64,000 nt of DNA from Ariolimax columbianus (taxonomy: Eukaryota > Mollusca > Gastropoda > Stylommatophora > Arionidae): assembly GCA_036924085.1 (NCBI GenBank), contig JAVGWX010000011.1, positions 25,000,739 to 25,064,738 on the forward strand. The letters run 5' to 3'. This document shows positions 11,085 through 21,713 of this stretch, in pieces. How positions within the stretch are numbered: position 1 is the first letter of the stretch; each line of letters starts with the position of its first letter. Made by a program: the position numbers and the translations under genes. Below the pieces are notes generated by a model. The model saw nothing but the letters and a program-made list of their open reading frames with translations, did no database searches and was not told the origin of the DNA.

Positions 11085-11358
11085 AGCCATGTCTTCGATC
11101 TTGTATAGTAAGACAGCGGTAGGTAGCCATATCTCTGATCTTGTACAGTAAGACAGCGGTAGGTAGCCATATCTCCGATCGTGTACAGTAAGACAGCGGT
11201 AGGTAGACATATATCCGATCTTGTATGGTAAGACAGCGGTAGGTAGCCATATCTCCGATCTTGTATAGTAAGACAGCGGTATGTAGCCATATATTCGATC
11301 TTGTATAGTAAGACAACGGTAGGTAGCCATGTCTCAGATCTTGTATACTAAGACAGTC
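11085..11358 (-). repeat. 40-bp minisatellite inside an RTE RT
   Basis: Seven units spaced 40 bp (starts near 11089, 11129, 11169, 11209, 11249, 11289, 11329) contain GATCTTGTATAGTAAGACAG and GGTAGGTAGCCAT. On the minus strand each unit repeats the VLLYKIEDMATFRP-like motif of the RT fingers in shifting frames. Confidence 0.92.
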
Positions 11359-11451
11359 TTCGACTCTTGCCAGCCCAATGGGATCTCCTTCTCGTCTAGA
11401 AAACGTATGAATCGTTGTGCAAGCGATGAATAGAATGGGTGGCACATCCTT

Positions 11452-12782
11452 TTAGTATTTCTACAAATCAGAGCCGCAAAATGGACAGAACACTAGCAAA
11501 GATCAGGGTGTTCAATAATACGCTCAGTAAACTATATCGAGGGAAACCACACCAGTTTCTCGAGAGAATCATGGAGAATCATCAAGCAGATGACTCGCTC
11601 TATCGCCAAGCACCATCACATTATCTCGTTTCTTAAAGCAGCAAACGGAACGAGGGACCTCACATCTGCAGATAGATAAGAGTCATCTGTCGGGTCTGCG
11701 CGAACATATTCAAGTCATCACTACCTCTCCCCATCCCTTCAACAAAATCACAGACACTTTCCTCAATACTTTCTGATTTCAGAGGTCCGAAGTTCTATTA
11801 AAAGCATGCCCTCTGGCAAATCCGCAGGCAAAGACGGAATCACGTAGAGATACGAAAGTGGTACGCCCAGCTATTGGTTACTACCTAATTAAACAAATCC
11901 AGATCAATAAAACCCAATGTAGCCAGCACTTCCTACATTTGACAACATGTGAATCTATAGTGCAGATTTTGGTATAGAATAAAGTACAGATACAGTAACT
12001 TGTAAGTCATCATCATCAATGTGTAGCAAGTCCTTGATAAAACGTCGCTCTCGTCACATTCGACATGAATCTTAGAAAATCACTCCCTGCCAGCAGGAGA
12101 GACTTGTACCAATTTCAAAGCTGAAGCAACATCTGTTCATGCGGAAACTCAGATTCTTATCAGCAACAACATAACTACAAGGAAAACGGTCATTCTAACA
12201 GACTCCAGGAGTGTACCACAAGCCATCTCAAGCCCCAAACAAGTTAGTCTCTTAATCGAAATAAAATACATTTGATTGCTGTCTCAACAACCGGATTTTT
12301 TATTTTTTTTGCGTTCGCCTTATTTATCTATTCCCCAAGGCGGTTTGCGTTACACTGTGGTTTTTATTTTGCGCCTGTCGGCCCAGTGCATCCGACTTCA
12401 GCATACATTTTATGTAAGGGTCTTCTTCCTCCTGCATTTTCTAAGGGTTTGCTTCCCTTGGGTAACGGCCGGTGCTGTGATGGGGATCTAGTCCAGCACC
12501 TTCTGGTAATGAGCCGTGTCACTTAACCACTAGCCCACGCCGTCCCCCAACCGGATTTAATCCTACAGTGGATTCCGGCCCACTGTGAAATCTTTGGAAA
12601 CAAGAAAGCAGATGAACTCCCAAAAGCTGAAAGTGGCGGCACGCAGACTCACCATCCACAGAGCTATACAGAAGCAAAGACACTCATCAAACGATCCAAG
12701 AGGACAGAATGGAGAGACCAGCACAAAGAATGGAAGTCAGAGAATGAAAGCCTTGATAAACATGGCAGAGATGGGCAAATAA
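11452..12782 (+). pseudogene. I-B LINE (I/Jockey type with RNase H), decayed
   Basis: Plus-strand relic in order: linker text with FLKAANGTRDLTSAD near 11630; RT N-terminal motif EVRSSIKSMPSGKSAGKDGI near 11780-11850; a large deletion of the catalytic RT; RNase H motif KTVILTDSRSVPQAISS near 12180; after the SINE A insertion, LQWIPAHCEIFGNKKADELP near 12560-12620 and a TEWRDQHKEW segment. Other copies: 32905-34260, 50850-51520 and 53870-54800. Many stops. Confidence 0.78.
12299..12547 (-). mobile_element. tRNA-derived SINE family A, copy 3, with 11-bp TSD
   Basis: Minus-strand head with TGGGCTAGTGGTTAAGTGAC, a mutated B box (GGACTAGATCCCC) and the usual body; poly-T on the left is the A tail. 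The exact TSD CAACCGGATTT is at 12288-12298 and 12548-12558. Removing the SINE and one TSD brings together two adjoining pieces of the host RNase H frame, confirming the insertion. Confidence 0.95.
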
Positions 12783-13685
12783 CCATTGGGCTGTGTTATA
12801 GATGGCACCTTTCATAACCTTCCATTTTCCTGTGGCGTCACACTCAGATCCTCCCTGAAGAGCAAAAATCAGGTCAGACACAAACCTCTCCGCCTTGAAA
12901 GGAATCATCATCTGCGCAGTGTTGATTCCCCATTTGTTTGGAGCGGCATATTTTGAGAAGCTGCAAGCGTACCGTGATACATACAAGAGCATGGTCAGAG
13001 TCGCAGTCTGCACTGTGGTAGCTTCTAGTGGAGAGGACCATGTTTAGAGCTGAACGTCTGGTGACAATCAAGTCAATTTGATGCCATCAATGTGACCTTA
13101 GATGTTTCCTTGAAACTTTATGTTGCATCCTGCCCTTGAAGAAAATATTTGTGATACTTAGGCTTGGTTGAGTGCACAGCTCCAGCAACCTCTGACCAGT
13201 GTCATGTATCCTGCCAATTCTATGATGCCCAAGGCAGGTGGGCCATGCTATGTGGTCCCCACCTACTCTAGCATTAAAGTCGCTGAGAAGAGGATGAGTG
13301 CTTCTTCCCTGGGCTGTTCTAGACTATTTCTTCCAGCTGTCCATAGAATTGATCCGTCGCTTTCTCCGGAGATGTCAGGGTTGGGGTATAGACGCTGAGG
13401 ATATTAACATGATTTGTAGCGGTGATGCGGCGAAAGGCCAGTACCCTCTCAGAGCCCTCCAAAGGAGAATCGACTGATTCCTTTAGTGTGTTTTTAATAG
13501 CAAAACAACATCATGCTGTCGAAGTTCCTCTTACTCACGACCCTTGCAGAATAAAGTGTAGTTTTTCTCTCTTAGTGAGCCACTAGAGGCAAGTATGGTC
13601 TCCTGTAGAGCAGCTATGTCCACATTCAATCGAGAGAGCTCTCTATCAATGATGGCTGTTTTTCTGACATCTCTAACCTCTCGAA

Positions 13686-13812
13686 GATCATCGGAGATGC
13701 CTGTACACATAGTACGCACCATCGGAGATGTCTGTACACATAGTACGCACCATCGGAGATGCCTGTACACATAGTACGCACCATCGGAGATGCCTGTACA
13801 CATAGTACGCAC
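13686..13812 (-). repeat. 31-bp minisatellite in the RTE endonuclease start
   Basis: Four units of CATCGGAGATGCCTGTACAC plus ATAGTACGCAC, beginning at 13689 and 13720 and continuing at 31-bp spacing. On the minus strand the first unit encodes RTMCTGISD of the RTE frame and later units repeat it in other frames. Confidence 0.93.
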
Positions 13813-13934
13813 GTTCCCGCTTGCAAATCAGAGAGCTCTAGTCTTCTGTTAATTTTGGTTTTGTTTGATGCAAAATGAACATCCGCTTATCAGGCATGAA
13901 CTAAGCTCCAGGCACCCACTGGAGCAGCCAGATG

Positions 13935-14086
13935 TTGGCGAGTCGACACCCTACTGACCTGGGGCTGCCCGGCTGGCGAGTCGACACTCTACTGACCGGG
14001 ACTGCCTGACTGGCGAGTCGGCAGCCTTCTGACCGGGACTGCCTGACTGGCGAGTCGGCAGCCTACTAACCGGGGCTGCCAGACAG
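13935..14086. repeat. 37/38-bp minisatellite in the RTE 5' region
   Basis: Four units starting GGCGAGTCG at 13937, 13975, 14012 and 14049, each continuing with a CTACTGACC(G/T)GG and GCTGCC block. GC-rich. Confidence 0.88.
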
Positions 14087-14960
14087 AGGCAAGTGCTAGT
14101 CGACCAATGGGATGCGATGTTCCCTCCCACCGTCGAAGCTGACCCGTTGCGGTCCTTCCCCACGCCAATCGGGTGGGACTTATAACCCGTAAACTGCCAG
14201 TTTTCGTGTTGTGTCCTCACTCAAGAGCGAGGCTGGAGTAGCCTCTCCAGGGCGCAAGCCTTGGTGCTGAATATGGAGACCCTGGACTGCCCAAGCCTAC
14301 ATGATACCCCTCTCGGGCTCACTGGCGTAATCTGAAGGAATGCAAAGCATACAATGTGGGACCAGCTCAGCTGCAGGAGCTGCCGTAATGATTTCGCAAT
14401 TTTGAAACCATCCGCCTTAGGTGCTACCACTCCGAATTTTCTGTCTGGGTTTACTCCCGTAGCCCTAACCTCTCCCGAGGTTTCCACAAAGCAGTGGAGT
14501 CGTTGCCCGCAGATGCTAGTTGCTTGAGACATCCAATTTTACTCTCATCTTCACATGACTAGGTAGCACTCCCTGGCACTTGGGAGTTTAAAATCGAAGT
14601 TCCCCCTCTCCTGGGCGAACTGCCAGAACAGGCTAACGAGCTTCGTCTACCCAGGTTTAAAATCAGAGTTTACTTTCGTACAGACTGGCTGCCAACCAAG
14701 GCTAATGAGTCCAATCTGCCCGCCCAGTTATGCCGCACGGTACTTCATCGCGCCTCACATAAAACAGTAAGAAACAGTTGGCCCCTCATAAAGGTGCTGC
14801 TGGAGACACAATAATGTAGGATAGGCCATTAACATGGACACTTTAGCACGGCAAGCCGAATAGTGAACCCAGCGGCGATTTCTACACCTGGAAAGGAGAG
14901 GCTATAACAGACACTTCACTTTCCTTTAACGAGCAGGACGTCCAGCCCAGACCTCGCTAT

Positions 14961-14993
14961 CCCCCTATATATATTTATATATATATATATATA
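14961..14993. repeat. (TA)n microsatellite
   Basis: Short imperfect TA run just beyond the RTE 5' region. Confidence 0.9.
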
Positions 14994-15304
14994 AACTTAC
15001 ATTAGAAAACAGTATCCGTTCTACCTGTCCACAAACAAATCTGTATAATGTATCTATATGTGGCCTGTCTCAAGCGAGGACCAATCTATACAACTGATAA
15101 ATGCATTAATTTAGCTATTTCATTTTTTTAAGGGGATAGGGACAGACGAGTGTATTTCAATTCTTCAGAGTGAAAAACATGTAAGATGCTATTGTTCTGT
15201 AGTGAAGTCATATCTCATTTAAGACATTAATCGGATTTCCCCTTTCTTACTAGAACAAATATTTAGGTCAATAAACATGACTGTTCTCCGAAAGTCCATG
15301 TTTA
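14994..15304. other. Unassigned stretch
   Basis: AT-rich, nothing recognised. Confidence 0.4.
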
Positions 15305-15612
15305 TACTTGAATTGTTTGTAGTGTACCCCCCGTACATAGTGTAAACAATTATGCGTGTACTCAGTTTCTAAACCAAACATTTACAATACTTATCCATCG
15401 CTCACCGACTGCACGGTCACGTGTGACAAAGTCAATTCCGTATTTGCTCATTAGCGAAATCACACGAGAAATGTTAGAGGACACGGTGTTCATCAAACAT
15501 AGTAACTGTTTGATCCCATGAGCTCTCCAAACTCTCCAATAATCAATGACATCTTTGTAGTGTGTCAGATCAAACTTAGCAATATCTACTGTTTAATAAA
15601 AGATTGTATTCA
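15305..15612. repeat. Dispersed repeat family J, copy 2
   Basis: Same orientation and order of landmarks as 2215-2560, including GTATTTGCTCATTA and CCAATAATCAATGACATCTT. No conserved frame. Confidence 0.7.
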
Positions 15613-15828
15613 AGAGCGGGATGACGATCGTTTGATAACATTCAGTTGTAAGACTAGTTTACCCCACAACCCTGGCAAGAGAGATGTGTGTAGGACACAC
15701 ATTAGTTGCACATCGCAGGCGAAGATGGCGGCATCATCATCATAATATTCTATTAACTTGTGTAACGTCGTGGGGAGGTGTAGTTTTTTTGTCGTGTGTC
15801 CTCTTTGTCGCCGATGTTGTTGTCATTC
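15613..15828. other. Unassigned stretch
   Basis: Nothing recognised beyond a short ATC run near 15733. Confidence 0.35.
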
Positions 15829-15829
15829 C

Positions 15830-17130
15830 GTGTTTATTCGGTATCTCACTGACACCATCTATCCATCTTTTACGTGGTCTGCCGCTTTATCTTCAATCCT
15901 GATGTCTGGTATTATAGTTACGAGCAGCTAATAGCTTTGGTTGCATTCTTGTCAGGTGTCCGAAACATTTTATTCGTTGCCCTTCTATGTATTACATGCA
16001 CATTGTTACACCAACCGTCTGTCGGATTATTTCTCTTCTTAATCTATCCAGACGTGTAGCCATGAACACCTCAGTTCGAATACCATAATTTGTATTTCTT
16101 GTGCCTTCAATGTCTTACACTGGTAGCAAAGAATTGGTATAAAAATACTTTTTATCAGCTGTCTCTTTGTCTTCGCTGGAATGTGTTTGTGTCTTAGTAA
16201 TGATGAGAGCTGATAGGAAACCGCATTAGCTTTCTGTGTTCTTCATTCCACCTCTCTTTCTAGCCTTCCATCTTGTGTGAATACGCTGCCCAATTATTTG
16301 AATTTACTGATTTGTACTTGTACTTTGCACGATGTACATATTATTTGTATACCTAGTGTTTTCTCTATTCTGTTGGTTTCTTTTCATTGTCTCCGTCGTT
16401 GCGGTGCTAATCATCATAATATATATATCGCAGGCGTTGTCAAGAGCATTCAGATGTTCTTAGAGGTTTTGTTCATCTGAATGAAAGAGACTGATTATCT
16501 GCAGAACGGAGCTTGTTCATTGTCGTGGTTTCTGGATTTGCTTCAGTTGTTTTTTAATCCGTGTATACAATGAACAAAAGTGGTGATAGTACACATCCCT
16601 GTCTTAGCCCTGTCTTAACTACAAACCACTTAGTGAGTCCGCTTGGTGTTCTTTGACTGTTTTCATACAATGCTATTATATTTGTTTAATAATTGTTCTT
16701 TTACTCCATAGTTTTCCAGGATCTACCATAGTGTGTTTCTATCCATCGCGTCAAAACCTTTCTTCTAGTTTACCAAGACGACGTTCTGTTCCTGATTAAA
16801 TTCAATAGTTTGTTCACAAACCTGTCTGAGAGTAAATATGGCGTCTGTGCAACCTCTTCCCTTTCAGAAACCAAACTGTCTGTCACTTAATTGTTTGTCG
16901 ACTATTGGCCTTGTTCTGTTTTCAAAGATCTTCGCGTATATTTTACTTAGATATTCCCCTGTATGCTTCACATTCTGGTTTTTTTCCAAATGGGTATAAC
17001 CATTTGACATCATTAGACAGTTTGTATCTTGACCATGTAACTTGCGCTGTATGCAGATTATTGTGAGGAGGGAGCTGCAATGGTCAACAACCTCATTCGC
17101 TGGTCTTGAACCACCTTATCACATATATCA
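15830..17130 (-). pseudogene. Non-LTR retrotransposon RT, heavily decayed
   Basis: Minus-strand translation with many stops retains order: SGCTDAIFTLRQVCEQTIEF (near 16850), a motif-A remnant FDAMDRNTLW (near 16740), GSVFTQDGRLERE then QKANAVSYQLSSLLRHKHIP (near 16250-16180), and KTKRQLIKSIFIPILCYQC. This is RT palm and thumb from a lineage distinct from I-A, I-B and CR1; the copy at 58116-58790 belongs to the same group. No intact catalytic motif C was seen. Confidence 0.75.
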
Positions 17131-17189
17131 AACTGGTCAGACTACTTTAATGTCAAGGCCGACATGGTCCAGTAATGGAAAGCTTGTCC

Positions 17190-17336
17190 ACTGTTTTTAG
17201 AGTGAGAGGGAGAGAGAGACATAGCAAGAAAGAGAGAGAGCGCGAGAGAGCGAGTGAGTCAGATAGAGAAAAAGAGACAGAGCATGTATGTATATATGTT
17301 CGTCTGTGTATTTATATATATATATATATATATATA
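17190..17336. repeat. GA-rich tract followed by (TA)n
   Basis: Purine-rich AGAGAG tract at 17200-17290, then TA repeats at 17314-17336 directly abutting SINE F. Confidence 0.85.
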
Positions 17337-17337
17337 T

Positions 17338-17592
17338 TCTGTTGCGAAGTGGTTAAGCTGTCGGCCTCGTGATTAGGTGGTGTGGGATCGACTCCGGACT
17401 CCGCAGTCATTTTCACGGGTGCCTGAGTCGCCTGCATCTCGTAGTTGCCCCCTAGTCGTCTTGTCCTTGATTTGCCACTGGGGTCGGGCGGCACGAGACG
17501 AGAGAGTGAGGATAAAAAGTAGCGCAGTTAATCCTGACTAAAGATATCGCTAGCAAAATCAATTATGCCATCATCGTCTACGATGGACGGCG
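17338..17592 (+). mobile_element. tRNA-derived SINE family F, copy 1
   Basis: Head TTGCGAAGTGGTTAAGCTG (A box) and GGGATCGACTCCGG (B box) about 40 bp later; body with CGTCTTGTCCTTG and GGTCGGGCGGC; tail GGATATATATAAA. The 3' part recurs inverted at 46267-46445, where the same end runs into a ~100-bp TA tract. Confidence 0.82.
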
Positions 17593-17593
17593 G

Positions 17594-17876
17594 ATATATA
17601 TAAATTAAGGATCGTTGTAGTCAAGACGTTGAAGTACTCACAGTGATGAACGGTAACGGTCAGCGATCGAATGCCGCAAGTTTCAAGCGACTCCTGGTCT
17701 CACTGGAGGTAAGACCAGAGTGCCTACATCCCAAGCTACCTCCAGTTGTCTGGACCAATAGTCTTGTCACTGATCCAAGGTAACTCAGGATAATAGTGAG
17801 ATAGATGACCAGCGCAGCTTCTTTCTCACAATAATCTAAATACAGCGGACATCGCATTATTCAGACAAAGCCGTAA
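17594..17876 (+). mobile_element. tRNA-derived SINE family C, copy 1, 5' portion
   Basis: Head GATCGTTGTAGTCAAGACG with a B-box-like GCGATCGAATGCCGC, then CTCCTGGTCTCACTGGAGGT and CAAGGTAACTCAGGATAATA. It matches the inverted copy at 59135-59455 throughout. It stops at 17876, where the I-A LINE inserted; its 3' end resumes at 21223. Confidence 0.88.
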
Positions 17877-20800
17877 AGACCTATCGCTCTCGAGTATGGA
17901 AGTCAAAGACTCCAACTGCATGGGTATACTCGGACACAGACAGCAGAGGTAACGAAGTGGAAGATTGGGAGATAGACACAAATCTATATCTAACCAATAG
18001 GCCAGAGGATAGCCCTAGCTTCTATTCTATAACATGGCATACCACCTCTACTCCAGACTTGGCCTTTTCCACAGTGGACATTCACAATAAAATAGACCGC
18101 CAGTTGCTAAGCCAATCGGCAGGTAGCGACCACAGGCCAATTAGGCTAGAAGTTGATATGGAAGTAGGCCCACAGGAAACAAAACCGCTCCCACGTTGGA
18201 ATTACAAACGATCCGACTGGGGCAGATTTGCAAGCCTGACAGATGGGCTGTGTGAAACCATCAACACACGGAACAACAAAATGAAGCCCATGGTGGAAAG
18301 CCTAAGCAAAGCAATAATGCAAGCTGCCACTGAAACCATCACAAGAGGGGCAAGGAAAAATTATAAGCCCTATTGGAATGATGATTTGCAGAAAGCTGAA
18401 GACGCAGTCACAAATGCTAGGAACATGGCAGAGCGAGAACAATCTATGGAGGCAAATATCGCCCTCAAAGCCGAAACGGCGAAATACAAATACACTCTAA
18501 ACCAAACAGCAAGAGAAAGCTGGAAAAACAAAACAGAAAGCCTCAATTTAGACAAAGAAGGGAACAAACTATGGAAGCTAGTCAGAGTCATGAATGACGA
18601 AACTCCATCAAACAAACAAATCACCATCAAGCAGGGCGAAAACTTGCTCACTGGAAAAAAAGCAGCAAACGCCTTTGTTGAACATTATGCCAGAGCGAAC
18701 CACATAGATGTCCCTGCAGATAGGCATACAGACATTAATGAAGAGCAAAAGGGACACGACAACATCAATATGGCCCCAGAAGAGCATATGATGGCAAAAC
18801 TAACAATGAACGAAATGGAAGAGGCCATGAGAACATTAAAGAAAAGGAAATCTCCCGAAAAAGACGGGATAACAAACGAAATGCTGATGGGGCTGAGCCA
18901 ATCAGCAAAGAGGAAACTGCTATCAGTCCTGAACCAAAGCTGGAAAAGGGGTATTGTACCCCAGGCATGGAAAGACGCAGTACTTGTACCAGTACCAAAG
19001 AAAGGAAAAGACAAAACAGATCCAAATGGATACATGCCTATCAGCCTACTGAGCTGTGTCGGCAAACTGATGGAACGTATGATAAACACCAGACTGATGT
19101 GGCATCTGGAAGAAAAACGCATACTAATTCCACAGCAAACAGGCTTTAGACAGCACAGATCCACTGAGGATCAGGTCATCCTCATAGCCCAGGAAATAGA
19201 AGATGCCTACCAGGAGCAAAAACACACAGTAGCGGTTTGGGTGGACCTGGAAAAAGCATTTGACAAAGTCTGGAAAGAGGGACAGAGTCAAGCTACGAAG
19301 AAGTGAAGTTTGTGGGAAAATCTACAAATGGATAAGTCACTACCTCAAAAACAGAACGGCTAGAGTTCAAGTACAAGATCAGATGAGCAAAAAGGTGACA
19401 CTTGAGCAGGGAGTACCCCAAGAGGGAGTACTGTCACCCACACTCTTCCTGGTGTATATAAATAATATAACAGAGAACATACCAAGAAGAGTCCATAGCT
19501 CAATTTTCGCACACGATCTGGCTATGTGGACCTCTGAAAAGAATCTCACCATAGCAAGAAATCGTATGCAGCAGGCCCTAACATCGCTGGAAGAGTGGGC
19601 GAACTCATGGCTGGTCAAAATAAACTAGGAAAACACCACATGTACAATATTGTCGCTGTCAAACAAACCCTAAAACACCAAATTAAGTCTTAAAGGCAAA
19701 TACCTGCAGACAAACGACAACCAAAACTACTTGGGAGTCACTTTTGATCGGCGCATGACATGGAAAAGTCAGATCGAGAGAATCCGAATGAGAGCCAGAG
19801 AAAGAATGGCAATCATGAGGAAACTTGCTGGCACAAGCTGGGAAGCAGACGAAAGTATACTAAAGAAACTGTACACTGGAAGAGTGAGGTCAGTTCTCGA
19901 GTATGGAATTGCGGCATGTACAACAGCAGCAAATGCGAACTTCGACAAAATTAGCAAACTCCAAAACCAAGCCATGAGAGTTATAACAGGAGGCATGAAG
20001 TCAACGCCAATTGTAGAACGTGAAAAGATTACTAAACTGCAACCCATGACCGACACAAGAGACTGCAGAGCCCAGCTGCAATCAGAGAAACTCAGAAGAC
20101 TGACTGACCATCCAATGCACCATAGACTAAACAATTTCGGAAATGGGAAACTAAAGCTGAAAAACTTTGCAGAAATAGCCAAAGCAAAGATGCACGAAAA
20201 GCCCATGAACGCACTAACAACACCAAAGCCCATCCCTACTGTACAAAAACCTATCTGGAGGCAGCATATATTTCCAGGTGGTAGAAAATATACCAGGTAT
20301 TGGAAACAAAAACTGCCAGACTGAAAAAGAAAGAAGAGATACTTCTCTTAGCTACATATCGAAAAACTACCCAAGCATAGACTGGACCCATGCATATACC
20401 GACGGTTCTATAACAAACACTGAACAGAACGGAGGGGCAGGAGCATCAAACCCATACCTACTGTACGAAAACCTATCTGGAGGCAGCATATATTTCCAGA
20501 GGAAAATACACAAGCAATTTCAGAGCGGAGGCAGAGGCACTGAGGGCGGCAGTGGAAGAAATGGTGACAGGTAAAAGGAATGAAAGCCATATAGTCCTGC
20601 TTACAGATGCCTTGGCCGTAGTCACAGCACTGAAAAGCCAGAAAAATACTGACCTTAATGATTTAACAGCAGTACTGTGTCAACTATGCCAGCAGTCCGC
20701 ACCAAAAAGGGTAGTGGTACAGTGGGTTCCATCCCACTGCAACATCCAAGGCAACGAGGAGGCAGACAGACTGGCAAAAGAAGGTGCAAGACTACCACAA

Positions 20801-21224
20801 CCAGATACTAGTATGACATACGAAGAGTCAAAACGGCTTATTAGAGCTAGATACATGACCAAATGGGAAACCGAACATACCGGCTACACCAAAAACGATG
20901 CCTATTACCAGTTGAACAGAAGAGAGCAGATCGTGGTCTTCAGACTTCGCACTGGCCACAATAGACTTAGGTACCACCTATTCAACAAATTGAAGATAGG
21001 TGACACTGACGAATGCCCGTGTGGTACCGGGAAAATGACCGCTGAACATTTGCTGCAAAACTGCCCGACATACGAGGATCAGAGAGAGCAGATGTGGCCA
21101 TCACCAGTGGCAACACTAGACAAGCTTTATGGCAGTGTCAACAGCCTCAGGATGAAGGCTGCTTTTTTTAGAAAAAATTAAGGTTGATGTCTGACTGCGT
21201 AAGAAGAAGAAGAAGAAGAAGAAG
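17877..21224 (+). pseudogene. I-A LINE: endonuclease end, RT and RNase H (defective)
   Basis: A 5'-truncated LINE of about 3.35 kb. In order: endonuclease C-terminus with TSTPDLAFSTVDIHNK and GSDHRP (17880-18180); linker; RT with KSPEKDGITNEML, NGYMPISLLSCVGKLMER, motif A VAVWVDLEKAFDKVW (~19233-19277), GVPQEGVLSPTLF, and motif C altered to FAHD (19506-19517), so one catalytic Asp is His; thumb; RNase H with YTDGS (20395-20409), AEAEAL, VLLTDALAVV and QWVPSHCNIQGNEEAD (~20720-20775); C-terminal C-x-C/H/C knuckle; (GAA)n tail. Damage: frameshifts near 19270, 20277 and 20490, stops at 19626 and 19671. Inserted in SINE C with TSD AGACAAAGCCGT (17865-17876, 21223-21234). Confidence 0.93.
20229..20499 (+). 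repeat. 49-bp direct repeat inside the I-A LINE
   Basis: 20229-20277 and 20451-20499 are 49-bp direct repeats with two mismatches, 222 bp apart. The second copy sits inside the RNase H domain between GGAG and the FRAEAEAL motif and coincides with a frame change. Confidence 0.9.
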
Positions 21225-21272
21225 ACAAAGCCGTCTAATGGTGTAGCCATCATCTCTTGCAATGGGTAATAA

Positions 21273-21275
<3 letters not shown>
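21225..21275 (+). mobile_element. SINE family C, copy 1, 3' end
   Basis: Continues family C after the I-A insertion: CCGTCTAATGGTGTAGCC and CATCTCTTGCAATGGG match 35290-35335 and, inverted, 59140-59180. Confidence 0.82.

Positions 21276-21349
<74 letters not shown>
21272..21349. repeat. (TA)n microsatellite, about 38 units
   Basis: Uninterrupted TA run directly at the 3' end of SINE C; it produces poly-Ile/Tyr frames that are artefacts. Confidence 0.97.
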
Positions 21350-21713
21350 GTATGCACACACACAACGCACGCACAACACACATACAAGTATATTTAAACT
21401 CAAAATAATTGGAGGGCTACTTTGCAAACGCCACCGTATTAAACATGAATATTTTGAATAGTTTCAATATCTACAGAAATACATATTTGCTCCAACGTGG
21501 GAGCAACCATTGTCTTGTAGGCCGTCTAGGGACAACTCCAAAGAAACGCACATTGGAAACTGTTGCAGCCGAGAAAAAGGGCTGTGCACAGCGTAAAAAC
21601 GCACCGCGTTTCCTACTGGCACACGCCACGATGATTCTAACGGAGCCTTTTGTGTGGACAGCTGGTGCCGAAAGAGCCATTAGATTCTATTTACGGATAC
21701 AGAGATGTATCAT
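21350..21713. other. Unassigned stretch
   Basis: A 116-codon plus-strand frame (21409-21759) runs into the minisatellite. I recognise no domain and do not call it a gene. Confidence 0.4.

Larger units (their letters stand above)
10060..11450 (-). pseudogene. RTE-type LINE, reverse transcriptase region
   Basis: Minus-strand pieces in order: FRPITLLSVLYKLFTRCLLT (fingers), LVLTFIDYKKAFYSVEP (motif A, with Asp), GGRQGDPISPN (motif B region), HLIFADDMPLITEKA (motif C with both Asp present), then LALNTETTKVMSNHLAEP. Layout and wording fit RTE-clade RTs. Two tandem arrays interrupt it: a 41/42-bp array directly after the QGDPISPN motif and a 40-bp array over the fingers. With stops and frame changes it cannot make enzyme. 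The endonuclease half probably lies at 12785-14950 on the same strand. Confidence 0.82.
12785..14950 (-). pseudogene. RTE-type LINE, 5' region and endonuclease
   Basis: Minus strand, 5' to 3': a UTR-like segment with a possible short frame (14532-14221), then RTMCTGISDDLREV, RKTAIIDRELSRLNVDIAAL (start of the apurinic-type endonuclease), LQETILASSGSLREKNYTLF, and near 13070-12874 STRSYHSADCDSDHALVC, which carries the terminal SDH signature. A linker follows (AERFVSDLIFALQGGSECDA). The usual LQETRL arginine is Ile here, and the frame is broken by a 31-bp array. Homology ends near 12785 where the I-B relic begins. Confidence 0.8.

Noticed and set aside
17957..19306. Intact 449-codon LINE protein
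   Set aside because: The frame is cut by a frameshift inside the RT and the downstream part has stops and an altered motif C, so it is a pseudogene.
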